This document shows positions 1-9,505 of a stretch of 64,000 nt of DNA, piece by piece. Each line of letters begins with the position of its first letter. Within the stretch, counting starts at the first letter, position 1. Below the pieces are notes generated by a model, which saw only the letters and a program-made list of their open reading frames with translations, was not told the origin of the DNA and did no database searches. The position numbers were made by a program, and so were the translations under genes. Location: NCBI GenBank assembly GCA_002363615.1, contig DEWK01000018.1:1-64000 (forward strand), read 5' to 3'. The DNA comes from Lachnospira sp. UBA3212 (GTDB lineage Bacteria; Bacillota; Clostridia; Lachnospirales; Lachnospiraceae).

Positions 1-317
1 TTATTAAGTGAAATCCGGTTTGCCTTGGCGTTCATGGCGGTAAAACCGCTCTGTTCCAATAGTTGTGCTATATCTTTCATGTCAGCGCTCCCCGGAATCT
101 CAATCATCACATCAACAATATTTTTAGCCCATATTCCCCAAATGGCGGTGCTTCCGATATGACTGATCCGCACAACAGGCTGAGCAGCTAAAAGACCGGT
201 CAGCGTTTGCCTGATCTCATGGAAGCTATCTTTCCAACGATCATCGTGCGGCACAAGAAAGATGGGAAACAATGCCCATAACTCTTCCAATGTCATTTTA
301 GATAAATCTTTTCCCAT
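1..317 (-). CDS. GrpB family protein (UPF0157), C-terminus cut by window edge
   Basis: The first 105 codons of a minus-strand gene run off the left edge without a stop. The ATG at 317 follows GGAGG with 8 bases between. The segment around residues 53-59 reads HIGSTAI and is followed by WAKNIVDVMIEI, which matches the GrpB/UPF0157 family core (usually HxGSTAxxG...KPIxDI). This family has a nucleotidyltransferase-like fold and typically about 170 residues; its reaction is not well established. Two substitutions in the conserved block (W where P is usual after GSTAI, N where P is usual before IVD) suggest a divergent member. The gene end and downstream context lie outside the window. Family assignment is from sequence pattern; function is not assigned. 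Confidence 0.75.
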   Translation of the reverse strand, partial: MGKDLSKMTLEELWALFPIFLVPHDDRWKDSFHEIRQTLTGLLAAQPVVRISHIGSTAIWGIWAKNIVDVMIEIPGSADMKDIAQLLEQSGFTAMNAKANRISLN

Positions 318-512
318 GCCAAAGGCCTCCATAAATCCCGATTTATACACTTATTCTAACATAAAAACGCACCGCGATACTCCTAAGCCCTATGCGACAC
401 CCTTGAGAGGGCAATCGTTAGATTGTATCAAATACCGAGTCTTGCTTTCTATAATCTCTACCTAGCCACCTTTTTCAATATTAAAATCATCCCATTTGTT
501 ATCATTTTTTAA

Positions 513-629
513 TCAGATAACTTCCTGCTCTTCATCAGCACTGAAAGATAATTCTGCATCAAATGGATCCGTAACTATATCCGGCTCTTGTATTCTCTGA
601 ACTACTTCAGAAATCAATTCATCTCTCAT
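513..629 (-). CDS. Small hypothetical protein, 38 codons
   Basis: The ATG at 629 has a good ribosome binding site (GGAG, 7 bases upstream) and the frame stays open to a TGA at 513-515. The product is acidic (many D and E residues) with no signal peptide or membrane segment. Beyond the TGA the same frame continues for 16 sense codons to a TAG at 462-464, so this could be a nonsense-truncated form of a slightly longer protein. It lies directly downstream of the RhuM gene on the same strand, separated by an inverted-repeat region. I recognise no family. The good start site favours a real gene, but its short length keeps confidence modest. Confidence 0.4.
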   Translation of the reverse strand: MRDELISEVVQRIQEPDIVTDPFDAELSFSADEEQEVI

Positions 630-651
630 ATCGTTACTCCTTAATATATGT

Positions 652-695
652 GAGAACGATATGGGCGGCAGTTCCGCCTGTTCTCTCATGCCGCC
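652..695. repeat. GC-rich inverted repeats between RhuM gene and small ORF
   Basis: GAGAAC (652-657) and GGCGG (664-668) pair with CCGCC (674-678) and GTTCTC (680-685). An alternative pairing joins GGCGGCA (664-670) with TGCCGCC (689-695). The element is clearly more GC-rich than its surroundings and has no T-run after it, so it is not an obvious terminator. It could be a structured mRNA element or the remnant of a mobile element. Confidence 0.45.
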
Positions 696-746
696 TCTGA
701 GATGTGTGGTCTATTAATATTTATGGCAAATATCACATTAAGAAAA

Positions 747-1754
747 TTACTCCTCAATATCCTTTATAAGTCTATCGAAATCACTTTGATATAATGAATC
801 TTGTATTACCCTATATTTTTCAAATTCACTTTCTGCAAATTCTTTTGCAATAGCTGCAGTAACCTTACCCTTATTCTCCAATATATCAGCATCATTAAAT
901 TTCAAAAATGCATCCAGTTTACTTTTCCAATCCTCCATTGTCATAGGAATATGTCGCCTTGCTTGTCTTGTTGCATAATCAAGATACATAGTCACAATCT
1001 CATTCAGCTCCGTAATCTCACTCTTTTTCAGGTAATTTTTAGCTATAGACACATCTGTTTTTACAATTTTTCCATCAGGAGCATTCTTCCATGATGTAAG
1101 TCCCATATTCTCTTTCCTATGATCTGCTCTTTCTATAATAACTTCAGCAGCAGTATTGCCATGCACCGCATAATGCATCTTATTTTGAACAGTTGCATAG
1201 AAATCTCTTGTGACAGAAGAATCTTTATCATAATCAACTGCAGTTGCATATATATCCGTTATTTTTTGATAAAATCTTCTCTCACTTGCTCTAATTTCTT
1301 GTATTTCGGCAACAAGATGATCGAAATAATCCTCGTCAAATATCTGTCCGTTAATTAAACGATTTTTGTCGAGAACATACCCCTGCTTGGTAAATGTATC
1401 TAACACTTTAGTTGCCCATACTCTAAACTGAGTTGCCCTTTCAGAATTGGTACGATATCCAACAGCTATAATTGCAGACAAAGAATAGAACTTATAATTG
1501 TAAGTTTTACCGTCATCGGCAGTTTGTGCAAATTTTGCACAAACTGAATTCTCGTCCAACTCACCCTCATTAAATATGTTTATAAGGTGTTTTGACACAA
1601 CGCTTCTATCTATATCAAATAACTGACCGATAGCTTTCTGAGTCAGCCAGACATCGTGATCTTGCACTCGTACCTCTATACCATCTTCACCGGCATCTTT
1701 TGTAAACACAAGAAAATCCACTGTACTATTTCTAATTGATATTTTGTCTTTCAT
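747..1754 (-). CDS. rhuM: RhuM family protein
   Basis: The 335-residue product matches the RhuM family throughout. The N-terminal part (about residues 25-125) has the block VWLTQKAIGQLF, then HLINIFNEGELDENS, and then the YxLxxIIAVGYR and TQFRVWAT segments that mark the family. The C-terminal half carries the family's HGNTAAEVIxERA and LTSWK blocks. There is no signal peptide, so it should be cytoplasmic. RhuM was named from a Salmonella pathogenicity island, and family members are common in accessory islands, often beside restriction-modification genes; the biochemical function is unknown. The start at 1754 has AAAGGA about 9 bases upstream. It marks this end of the window as accessory DNA, but no restriction gene is visible here. 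Confidence 0.85.
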   Translation of the reverse strand: MKDKISIRNSTVDFLVFTKDAGEDGIEVRVQDHDVWLTQKAIGQLFDIDRSVVSKHLINIFNEGELDENSVCAKFAQTADDGKTYNYKFYSLSAIIAVGYRTNSERATQFRVWATKVLDTFTKQGYVLDKNRLINGQIFDEDYFDHLVAEIQEIRASERRFYQKITDIYATAVDYDKDSSVTRDFYATVQNKMHYAVHGNTAAEVIIERADHRKENMGLTSWKNAPDGKIVKTDVSIAKNYLKKSEITELNEIVTMYLDYATRQARRHIPMTMEDWKSKLDAFLKFNDADILENKGKVTAAIAKEFAESEFEKYRVIQDSLYQSDFDRLIKDIEE

Positions 1755-1797
1755 AAGGAATAATCCTTTCTCATATTGTACGCTAAACGATAATTTA

Positions 1798-4700
1798 TTA
1801 TTTTAAAAACCTGTATCTTAAAAGCCTGTTGGACCATTTATATTCACCAACCCACAGGTTCTTTCCGTCAAAGCAGAGCTTGTTAGGCATATACAATGTG
1901 TTGTCGTAGACAGTACCTACATTGACGTGGTAATCATAAACACCGTACAGGTCATCCGTTTCGTATGACTTTTCCGAGTGTCCGATTATGACGGTGGCTG
2001 CCTTGTGATCAATAGCATCATTAATATTATCCCATACCACGATACGGTTGTCGCCCATATTAGTGATCACAAGCATGTTATCTTTCGTGATCACCATATC
2101 ATACATACTGCTTATGGTAGTTCTCTCGTACATTTTCTTGATCACATTATTATTCTCTGAATCCTTGTATATATAATCATACAAATTAAAATGTTGCTGT
2201 ATATTGGAGCCTGTATAATTGGTATTTCCATATCTAAGGGTGTCCGGATCATTGCTTCCGTCTTCCTCGATCGCATATCCATAATTGATACTGTCTATGA
2301 CAGCAGCTGCATCCTCTTCGGAAAGCGCAAGGGGCGATGTCACGCTGCCTGACGCAAACTGTGAGACTTTGTACACAAGCACCTTCTCGCCGTTTGGATT
2401 AACGATGACATAGTTACCATTTGATGCAACCTGCCCATAGTATGTCTGATTGAAATCATTTCCGCTTATTACAGCCACCGGCTCGGATTCCTTACCTGGT
2501 ATCCCCTTATACACAAGCACCTTCATCCTGCCCTTCTCTGATGAAGATGTACCGCATGTCAGGTAGAAATAAGTTCCATCATACTCCACATTGGTAACCT
2601 CTCCGGTAAGATACTGCGAGCCGATCCGTTTACCAATTGTCACATCCGGCATAGCCTCATCAAACTTGTAATCATTCCATATATGAACAATTCTCATGGT
2701 CCTTTCCGTTACGATCATAGTAACCTTACCATTATCATCCTTATAAATCTCCACATCCCCCAACTCATGAGAGAACTCATAAGCATAGTCAGGAAGTGCC
2801 GCCGAAGAATACGGGATGCTCTTATACACCCTGAGCTGTCCGTCCAGGTCATCAAGCACCACCAAATGCTCTCCATCCGATTCCGGTACAGGATTATGGA
2901 TAAATGATACCTTTGACGAATCTGTGTTGCTTATGAGACTGTATGAGTCTGTACCCACCTTGATATCAGGCTTTGGACATGCCCGCACATCCGTTACCGT
3001 AAATGTCTCTTCCTTTACCGCATGATCAAACAATGCCTCAGGTTCACTCCAGCCCACCAGCTGATTATCGTTAAATGCACCATACCACAGAACATCCGCA
3101 TCCTTCTCATAGAAGAGCTGTCCCATACCTCCGCCGCACACATAATATCCTGTCTGCTGATTGGCGGAACCCAGTGCCACGTCTGCGTATGTATTCCACA
3201 TTCTAAGATCACCCACATCATTCACACCATCGATCTTGCCGTCATTGTAGATATATAAACCTCCGTGGCACACAAGATAAAGACGTCCATTGATTACGGC
3301 ACCTTCTCCGTATGTATCAGCATATATGAAATCCTCCATATTCTCAGCAATATCCTGTGAATAGATAGATTGAATCTGTTCGCTGTCATCGCTGTCTATT
3401 TTATATACGTTGGTTGTTTTGGCGATATCCTTGCCGGCACTTATCTTATCATCCAGTCCAGTGGCACTCGGAAAATCATTGAACACTCTGTAACAAGAAT
3501 AATTACCTGTTCCCGTTTGTATATTCTCGTCTCCCACGATAAGCTGTTTACCGGTCCATGTAATGGAACGCGGAGTGGCACCCTGTTCTACCGAAAGTAC
3601 CAGATCGGGATAATAGTTTTTTGTATATATCCCGTGTTCTTCATCCGAGAACTCATCCCACGAATCCGGAAGCTCATTCCATATAAGGATACTGTTCTTT
3701 CCAAGGTTTCCCACTATCATCTTAGTTTGACCGTTCACACTCTCTATATTAACCCCCCACGGATTAACAATATGAGTAGCATTACCGGTGTGATCATCGG
3801 TAAACCAGTTATATACATGATCCGCCTGAATACCCATACCTCCTGCATCAGCTATTGCCGCAATATCATTGAATATAAGGAGTCTGTCATTGTGGGAATC
3901 CGTAACAACAAGGGTTCCCTTATCAGGATCCACTGCACAGTCCATAGGATAGTTCATCTGATCGGAGTCATACCCCTGAACAGCTGATGTGAAATCCTTC
4001 TGTCCCAACACTGCACAAGGCGCCTTACCCGTTGCATCCTTTACAGAGCTTCCTTTATAGATAAGAACTCTGGAATTCCACACATCACACAGTGCAAAAT
4101 ATACCGTATCATTCTTCTTATAATATGCCATTCCGCTTGTATGATTGAACGTATCATAACCGGTCTCAGACAATGTCTTACCAAAATCTATATTTTCCAG
4201 AACACTCGATGCACTTGCACCATAAGTTTTGGCAAGGGGCTCATTTTGAGCCTTCGCCGATGTTACCGTATCATATGCATTATTATTATTTTCATTGACA
4301 CTGATGTATTTGCCGTCCCTTACAGAATAAGCAGTCAACTTATATGACTGCTCCACCCCTTTATAAGAGGCTCGTATATATGTCTCTCCTGCTTTCACCA
4401 CATCCACATAGATGTCACCATCACCTATGGTGTTACCTGACGCTTTTACCTCATCCGTATACGGCTTAATCACTACCATATCCTCGTCATCTGCAGTCCA
4501 GGTGATCTTGCTGTGATCAAAGGATGCCGGCAGTCCATGGGATGTGTTGCTTCCATCATTCCATGAAACGGATACAGCATATCCCTCATATGCATATCCG
4601 TTGCCCATTTCTGTTATCGTTGTTCCTCCTGCGGACACAGCAGTAATATGACATACCAATGTTCTGCCCTCAACAGTAACAGTAATATCTGCCACACCCT

Positions 4701-5436
4701 CGTCATGGGCATATAATTCTATGACGCCGTTTCCAATATATCTTGCATGTATCAGTGTTTCATTATTGCTTACGGCAGCTGCATGATCGCCTGAATATAC
4801 ACTTCCATCCTCATTTAGAATACGAATGGAAGCACTATTATCTCCCACATAGATGGTTTTGTCGGTTTCCGACAATCTGTAATTAGTAACGATAGGATTA
4901 TTTGTATTTCCCTTACCAACCGTCACCTTACAGGTGTTCTTCACCTTATTAGAGGTCACAGTAATCGTTGCAACACCACACTTAACACCGGTTATGACTC
5001 CCTTGGAACTGACCTTCGCCACGGTGGCGTCACTGCTCCTATATGTCACCTTCGCTGAGCTTACCGCATGAAGAGTATAAGTTTCGCCCACATCAACAGA
5101 TACCTTCGTTGCAGAAAGCTTTGGCACGATCTGAAACTTCTTCTTAACCGTTCCTTTATAGCCGCCCTTACCCTTGATGAGGATCGTTGCCGTTCCGACC
5201 TTCTTGTTATTCTTGTAAGCTACCGTGTAATTCTTCTTAGCCTTAAGCTTCTTTGACTTGTATTTCACTGTCACCTTGGGCTTTATGGTTTTCTTCGTAT
5301 AGGTGTACCTAGTTTTTGTAAGAGTAATCTTACATTTTTTTACCTTGACAGCCGCCTGCACCTCACTTGCCGGAATAAATGAGAGCACCAGCGCCATACA
5401 TATGAACCAAGCTGTTATCTGTCTCAATCGTGTCAT
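1798..5436 (-). CDS. Large secreted protein with bacterial Ig-like domains and NHL/beta-propeller repeats
   Basis: The 1212-residue product begins with a signal peptide (hydrophobic stretch at about 10-25, likely cleaved after EVQA). Residues about 32-103 are a Lys/Thr/Tyr-rich Ig-like domain of the kind with a YKNNKKVGTATILIKGKGGYKG core, frequent in Lachnospiraceae surface proteins. Residues about 105-175 form a BIG2-type Ig domain (SSDATVAKVSSKGVITG). Two further Ig-like domains extend to about 370. The rest, about 430-1212, consists of repeated segments such as VWNSRVLIYKG, DSHNDRLLIFND and MGDNRIVVWDN, which fit NHL/beta-propeller blades. No catalytic residues or LPxTG anchor are apparent. 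It is probably an extracellular binding or adhesion protein. The start has GGAGGGG immediately upstream. It stands alone, with no obvious operon partner. Confidence 0.85.
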   Translation of the reverse strand: MTRLRQITAWFICMALVLSFIPASEVQAAVKVKKCKITLTKTRYTYTKKTIKPKVTVKYKSKKLKAKKNYTVAYKNNKKVGTATILIKGKGGYKGTVKKKFQIVPKLSATKVSVDVGETYTLHAVSSAKVTYRSSDATVAKVSSKGVITGVKCGVATITVTSNKVKNTCKVTVGKGNTNNPIVTNYRLSETDKTIYVGDNSASIRILNEDGSVYSGDHAAAVSNNETLIHARYIGNGVIELYAHDEGVADITVTVEGRTLVCHITAVSAGGTTITEMGNGYAYEGYAVSVSWNDGSNTSHGLPASFDHSKITWTADDEDMVVIKPYTDEVKASGNTIGDGDIYVDVVKAGETYIRASYKGVEQSYKLTAYSVRDGKYISVNENNNNAYDTVTSAKAQNEPLAKTYGASASSVLENIDFGKTLSETGYDTFNHTSGMAYYKKNDTVYFALCDVWNSRVLIYKGSSVKDATGKAPCAVLGQKDFTSAVQGYDSDQMNYPMDCAVDPDKGTLVVTDSHNDRLLIFNDIAAIADAGGMGIQADHVYNWFTDDHTGNATHIVNPWGVNIESVNGQTKMIVGNLGKNSILIWNELPDSWDEFSDEEHGIYTKNYYPDLVLSVEQGATPRSITWTGKQLIVGDENIQTGTGNYSCYRVFNDFPSATGLDDKISAGKDIAKTTNVYKIDSDDSEQIQSIYSQDIAENMEDFIYADTYGEGAVINGRLYLVCHGGLYIYNDGKIDGVNDVGDLRMWNTYADVALGSANQQTGYYVCGGGMGQLFYEKDADVLWYGAFNDNQLVGWSEPEALFDHAVKEETFTVTDVRACPKPDIKVGTDSYSLISNTDSSKVSFIHNPVPESDGEHLVVLDDLDGQLRVYKSIPYSSAALPDYAYEFSHELGDVEIYKDDNGKVTMIVTERTMRIVHIWNDYKFDEAMPDVTIGKRIGSQYLTGEVTNVEYDGTYFYLTCGTSSSEKGRMKVLVYKGIPGKESEPVAVISGNDFNQTYYGQVASNGNYVIVNPNGEKVLVYKVSQFASGSVTSPLALSEEDAAAVIDSINYGYAIEEDGSNDPDTLRYGNTNYTGSNIQQHFNLYDYIYKDSENNNVIKKMYERTTISSMYDMVITKDNMLVITNMGDNRIVVWDNINDAIDHKAATVIIGHSEKSYETDDLYGVYDYHVNVGTVYDNTLYMPNKLCFDGKNLWVGEYKWSNRLLRYRFLK

Positions 5437-5468
5437 AGAACCCCTCCTTGTATAGTATCATCATTTCT

Positions 5469-6092
5469 TCAGTCCAATATTTCAGCCTCTGTTACATAGA
5501 TCACTTCACAGGCATGGTCTCCACTATCCGTACGGCTCGTGCTAGAAGTCCAGGTAAAATTGTCTCCCGTAACATCCACCAGATATCCCTTCAAATGAAT
5601 ATGATCTCCTTGAGAAATCTTTGAAATAACAGACTTAACCTTTTTATTTGCCGGTATAATATGATTGTTACTAGATTGTCTGTTAACATCTGCTTCCACA
5701 CCAATCGGCTCTAATTCCTCGTAACTATCCACTCTCCAAAAATACCAGCGTCCCGATTGTCTCCAATGAAAGTCAATCGAGCCATTGTACTCGGCTACCG
5801 CTCCCCATCCTAAGGCCAAATCCCTAGGGGCTAACTTTCCGGCTAAATCAATGGGAAGATAATTTTTAGTATGTAGCACTAAGGCCTCAATATCATAAGC
5901 ATAAAGATAATCTACGGTAAGCTCCGTCCTTCCAATATGAAGAGTAGCTTGTCCTTCCGCCTGGGTTTGAAGAGGATCTAATATTCCAGGAATGGATCTT
6001 CGACTTTTGTCATTAAAAATATTATAAAGAGATCCAACCGTCAAAGCTAGAATCAAAAGGACAATGGTTATTTTCATTTTTTTAGAATACAT
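5469..6092 (-). CDS. Conserved hypothetical protein with N-terminal membrane anchor
   Basis: The 207-residue product has one hydrophobic segment near residues 7-25, so it is membrane-anchored or secreted. The remainder is soluble, with a SGRWYFWRVDSYEEL block, a NNHIIPANK block, a GDHIHLKGYLVDV block and a C-terminal SSTSRTDSGDHACEVIYV block. This arrangement resembles a conserved uncharacterised exported family that I recall from several phyla, but I cannot name a domain. The ribosome binding site is weak (GGGAAG about 12 bases before ATG). It lies 29 bases after the upstream hydrolase gene on the same strand and may be cotranscribed with it. Confidence 0.6.
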   Translation of the reverse strand: MYSKKMKITIVLLILALTVGSLYNIFNDKSRRSIPGILDPLQTQAEGQATLHIGRTELTVDYLYAYDIEALVLHTKNYLPIDLAGKLAPRDLALGWGAVAEYNGSIDFHWRQSGRWYFWRVDSYEELEPIGVEADVNRQSSNNHIIPANKKVKSVISKISQGDHIHLKGYLVDVTGDNFTWTSSTSRTDSGDHACEVIYVTEAEILD

Positions 6093-6121
6093 AACTGATT
6101 ATCACTTCCCATCCCCTATTT

Positions 6122-7111
6122 CTACAAAGATTCAAACCACCACATGGCTCGTTCCGGCCAGCCTTCCATGCACATGCCGCTACCATCACCAAAGCCATGT
6201 CCTCCACTAGGACCCACTTCTAAACGACAGGTAATGCCTGCCTTCTTTAATGCTTCTGCTAGCATTTTGGAATGGTTTGGATCCACCAATTCATCCTGAC
6301 TTGCTACAAAAATTGCAGTGGGAGGAAATCCCTCTACATGTTCTGGAATCTCAAAAACCGACTCACAAGCTTCCTTTAAATCACAGGCCAGGGCAGCGCG
6401 GACAAAGACCTTCGGATCAATTTCTCCCCACTCCACCTGATTCATTATCTTATAAGAAGTAACGGGATAAATTAGCAAACAAGCCTGAGGCTTTGGAAGG
6501 CCATACGCCTCATACCCCTTTGGGGTATTCCACAGACAGGCCACATAACCTCCCGCTGAAAAACCACAAGTAATATATTCCTTGGCCCGGACACATAGCT
6601 CATCCTCTTTCTTTCGGATTAATTCTAGGGCTCTTGCCATATCATCCATGGCTCTTACAGCCGATCCTTCTATTCCCACCTGATAGGTAAGAAGAAAGAC
6701 ATGGTAGCCACAACTATTAAAATGCTCTGCGCTTGGCCAACCTTCCGTTAAATGCCAAACATTTACAAAGGATCCTCCCGGAGTCATTAAAATAAAAGGA
6801 CGCTTGGCCGCCTTGGGGTCATCCGATGGAAAAAAGACAATGTTTCTTCCTTCTCTGGCAGAATCTTCCTTACATTCCTCTTTCGAATAAAGAGGAAAAT
6901 AATAGTTCCCCTTCTTTGCCACCTTTAGAAGCCTGCCAAGTCCTCGTTCCAAGTTTACCCAGCCCTTTTTCTCTCCTAGTTCTTCTATGGTCCAGTCATA
7001 AAATTCTTCTTTGGATAAATCCCATCCACTAATAGCATGCCGAGCAATTTCCATAATAGATGAATCCTCTAAAATTTCACTTAACTTCTTGTCTTTTAAC
7101 ACTTCTTTCAC
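6122..7111 (-). CDS. Alpha/beta hydrolase (esterase/lipase-like)
   Basis: The 329-residue cytoplasmic protein has alpha/beta-hydrolase hallmarks: an oxyanion-type TPGGSF segment near residue 110, a nucleophile elbow GFSAGG with the Ser near residue 185, an acid in the SQDELVD segment and a C-terminal SGGHGFGDG segment carrying the catalytic His. This pattern fits the acetyl-esterase/BD-FAE-like group acting on small esters, although the substrate cannot be read from sequence. Translation starts at a GTG (7109-7111) with AGGAG 7 bases upstream. The gene precedes the anchored protein at 5469-6092 on the same strand. Confidence 0.85.
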   Translation of the reverse strand: MKEVLKDKKLSEILEDSSIMEIARHAISGWDLSKEEFYDWTIEELGEKKGWVNLERGLGRLLKVAKKGNYYFPLYSKEECKEDSAREGRNIVFFPSDDPKAAKRPFILMTPGGSFVNVWHLTEGWPSAEHFNSCGYHVFLLTYQVGIEGSAVRAMDDMARALELIRKKEDELCVRAKEYITCGFSAGGYVACLWNTPKGYEAYGLPKPQACLLIYPVTSYKIMNQVEWGEIDPKVFVRAALACDLKEACESVFEIPEHVEGFPPTAIFVASQDELVDPNHSKMLAEALKKAGITCRLEVGPSGGHGFGDGSGMCMEGWPERAMWWFESL

Positions 7112-7226
7112 TCTTTTTCTCCTATGCTTCTTCTAATTTTTATTATAAATGCTTCCTGAACAATTAGCAATGAAAGAAAAAACTTATCTATACTTAAGTA
7201 TTACATGATCCGAGACAATCAAAAAA

Positions 7227-7255
7227 AAGAGGTAATGCCCATGACATTACCTCTT
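7227..7255 (-). terminator. Rho-independent terminator after the MFS gene
   Basis: An 11-bp perfect stem (AAGAGGTAATG at 7227-7237 with its complement at 7245-7255) is followed on the minus strand by a run of T. It lies 30 bases past the stop of the OFA-type transporter. Confidence 0.9.
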
Positions 7256-7285
7256 GCTTTCAAAGACTATGTTACAGTCCTTCCC

Positions 7286-8647
7286 TCATCCTACTTTCTT
7301 TTCTTTTGCAGCCAGTGCCTTCTCAGAAGGTCTAACGAAAAAGATAGAACAAAATAGTGCTAGTACATAAAGTACTGCTGTTACGTATAATACAGTCTGA
7401 TAACCTTCCGGATTCACCATAATTCCATCATGATCAATCCAATGGCCAAAATGATTTACAATCCAGGAAGCTAACTGATTTCCTGTTAAACCTGCAAATC
7501 CCCAAGCGGAAAGTGTCAAACCATGGATGGCTGAAATGTTACTCATGCCATAGTGGTCTGATAAAAGATTTGGCACATTAGAGAATCCTCCACCGTACCC
7601 TGCATTCACCATGAAAATCAAGGCTAATACAAGGATAATCAAAAAGAGATTTCCTTCTCCATTCACAATACCCTTTGTCGCCATAACGGTTCCGGTAAGA
7701 GCAATGGAAATCACAAAAATAATCTTATATACGGTGTTACGGTCCTTCATGCCATCTGCCATCGCCGAAAATCCCAAACGGCCACCGGCGTTAAAAATAG
7801 CGGATACAGTAGAAATAATTCCTACAGAAGCTGCTAACCCGATACACTTAATGATCATCTTCTCTTGAGAAATCAAGGCAAGTCCACAGGTGATATTTAG
7901 ATAAAACATGAGCCAAATACCCACATAGGTTGCAAGCGGCTTAGACTTAATCACCTCAAACATGCCAGGACTCTTTTCCGTTTTGCTTGGCTCATGCCAT
8001 CCTGCAGGCTTCTTTAAAAGCAAGTGTCCTACAAACATCATAATAAAATAGGCAAGTGCTAAGATTAAAAACATCTTCCAAACACCATCCCCTACTCCAT
8101 TCACCTTCTTAACAGAGAGTCCTGTTAACATAGCGGTCATAATCGGAGAAGCAATGGCTTTTGCTGCACCAAATCCGGCAACGGCAAGTCCTGTGGCAAG
8201 ACCTTTACGATCCTCAAACCACAGCATCAGGGTTTTTACCGGTGAAAGATAACCGGTTCCCAGACCGATACCCATAATAAATCCATAGAATAAATAAATT
8301 CCTAAAAGAACCGGTAAACTGTGCTGGTAACTACCACCATACCAGATACAAAGACCTGTTCCTGCCATACCTACCGAAAAACAAATGGTAGCAATCAGGG
8401 AAGATCTGTGAATATCCTTCTCTACAATATGTCCCAAAAAAGCCGCTGACATTCCTAAAAAGAAAATCGCAAAACTGAAGGCCCACTCTGCTGCTCCCTT
8501 ACTCCAACCAATATAATCTGCAATCTCCTGACTGAAAATAGACCAGCAATACACGGTTCCAATACTCATGTGAAGTAATAATGCCGGGATTGCTCCACGA
8601 ATCCACTTGTTTTCGCGCCATCCACTGTTATTCTTGTTCTTTGTCAT
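7286..8647 (-). CDS. MFS transporter, oxalate/formate antiporter (OFA) family
   Basis: The product of about 453 residues has twelve predicted membrane segments. Its N-terminal motifs (IPALLLHMSIGTVYCWSIF, then FLGMSAAFLGH) and the central GLGTGYLSPVKTLMLWF segment are typical of the OFA branch of the major facilitator superfamily, whose members exchange small carboxylates such as oxalate, formate or pyruvate across the cytoplasmic membrane. Substrate is not determined. I place the start at ATG 8647 because GAAGGGA lies in the right position upstream; an in-frame ATG eight codons earlier (8671) lacks such a site. No oxalate-degradation genes are adjacent, so a general monocarboxylate role is as likely as oxalate transport. 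A strong terminator follows. Confidence 0.88.
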   Translation of the reverse strand: MTKNKNNSGWRENKWIRGAIPALLLHMSIGTVYCWSIFSQEIADYIGWSKGAAEWAFSFAIFFLGMSAAFLGHIVEKDIHRSSLIATICFSVGMAGTGLCIWYGGSYQHSLPVLLGIYLFYGFIMGIGLGTGYLSPVKTLMLWFEDRKGLATGLAVAGFGAAKAIASPIMTAMLTGLSVKKVNGVGDGVWKMFLILALAYFIMMFVGHLLLKKPAGWHEPSKTEKSPGMFEVIKSKPLATYVGIWLMFYLNITCGLALISQEKMIIKCIGLAASVGIISTVSAIFNAGGRLGFSAMADGMKDRNTVYKIIFVISIALTGTVMATKGIVNGEGNLFLIILVLALIFMVNAGYGGGFSNVPNLLSDHYGMSNISAIHGLTLSAWGFAGLTGNQLASWIVNHFGHWIDHDGIMVNPEGYQTVLYVTAVLYVLALFCSIFFVRPSEKALAAKEKKVG

Positions 8648-8748
8648 AAAAATTCCCTTCTTCCAATACATATTTCATGCATTAACAACGTTATTTTACC
8701 ATTATCCCCCAATCAAATGCAACGATATTGTGAAAAATTTATCAATTT

Positions 8749-9438
8749 CTACATTAAAGTTTGTTCATTAATAATCAAATGAAAATCCAGGTGCAAGGAG
8801 TTAGCTGCACGCTTTACCATAAGCATACGTTTCATAAAGATTTCAAAGTACTCTCCAATCTCACCATAACGGGTATCAATGGAAAGCTTTAGCTTAATGG
8901 CAGTATGGTCTCCATTAATCTTAACCTTCGATTCTGTTGCAGAATAATTTACCCGATCATGAATATCAAATTTGCTATGGTCCGGTTCTTGTACTCGACC
9001 CCTTCGAACGTCTGACTTATCTGCAATGATCAGGGCTGCCGCAATAGGACTTACCGGAACTCCATTGCCTTCATCGTGATTTCCAATGGCAGAAATAATA
9101 GGGGCAATGTCTTCTGCGCAAATACCCATTCTGGTTAAAATCTGAAAGGCCATTAAAGCACCGGACTGGCTGTGATCTTCCCGGTTAATAATATTTCCCA
9201 GGTCATGCATCCATGCTGCGGTTAAGCCTAAATCAATGATGTGATCATCATAGCCTAATTCCGATAAAATATAGTATACCCTCTGGGTAACACAGGTCAC
9301 ATGAGCAAAACTATGTTCCGTATAGCGCATAGCTTTCATGGTTTCATTCTGATTGGCAATATAAACATTTACATCATGGTCTTCCTTCACTTGTTTGAAA
9401 ATAGGATAGGAATCCAACTTCATTTCTCTCATTTCCAT
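8749..9438 (-). CDS. HD-domain phosphohydrolase
   Basis: The 229-residue soluble protein carries an HD metal-dependent phosphohydrolase domain: EHSFAH around residues 41-46, WMHDLGNI with the HD pair at 78-79, then ISAIGNHDE and IIADKSDVRRGR further on. Such proteins hydrolyse phosphomonoesters or phosphodiesters of nucleotides; the substrate here is unknown. The likely start is ATG 9438, placed five bases after GGAGG; the longer open frame would need a TTG start inside that ribosome binding site. A promoter overlaps the stop of the upstream HAD gene, so this gene can be expressed on its own. Confidence 0.82.
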   Translation of the reverse strand: MEMREMKLDSYPIFKQVKEDHDVNVYIANQNETMKAMRYTEHSFAHVTCVTQRVYYILSELGYDDHIIDLGLTAAWMHDLGNIINREDHSQSGALMAFQILTRMGICAEDIAPIISAIGNHDEGNGVPVSPIAAALIIADKSDVRRGRVQEPDHSKFDIHDRVNYSATESKVKINGDHTAIKLKLSIDTRYGEIGEYFEIFMKRMLMVKRAANSLHLDFHLIINEQTLM

Positions 9439-9476
9439 AAACACCTCCAACTTTTTATAAAGGAAAAATCAGCATT

Positions 9477-9505
9477 ATTATAGCAAATCCAAAAGCTGAT
9501 CTAAA
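9477..9505 (-). promoter_or_regulatory. Sigma-A-type promoter for the HD-domain gene
   Basis: TTTAGA (9500-9505), a 17-base spacer and TATAAT (9477-9482) with a TG extension. The -10 box overlaps the stop codon of the HAD gene upstream. Confidence 0.6.

Noticed and set aside
262..465. Plus-strand ORF of 67 codons at the left end
   Set aside because: No ribosome binding site, and it overlaps the start of the GrpB gene on the other strand.
3370..3987. Long plus-strand ORF of 205 codons opposite the Ig/propeller gene
   Set aside because: It lies wholly antisense to the large secreted gene, has no ribosome binding site and no recognisable motifs, so it is a shadow frame.
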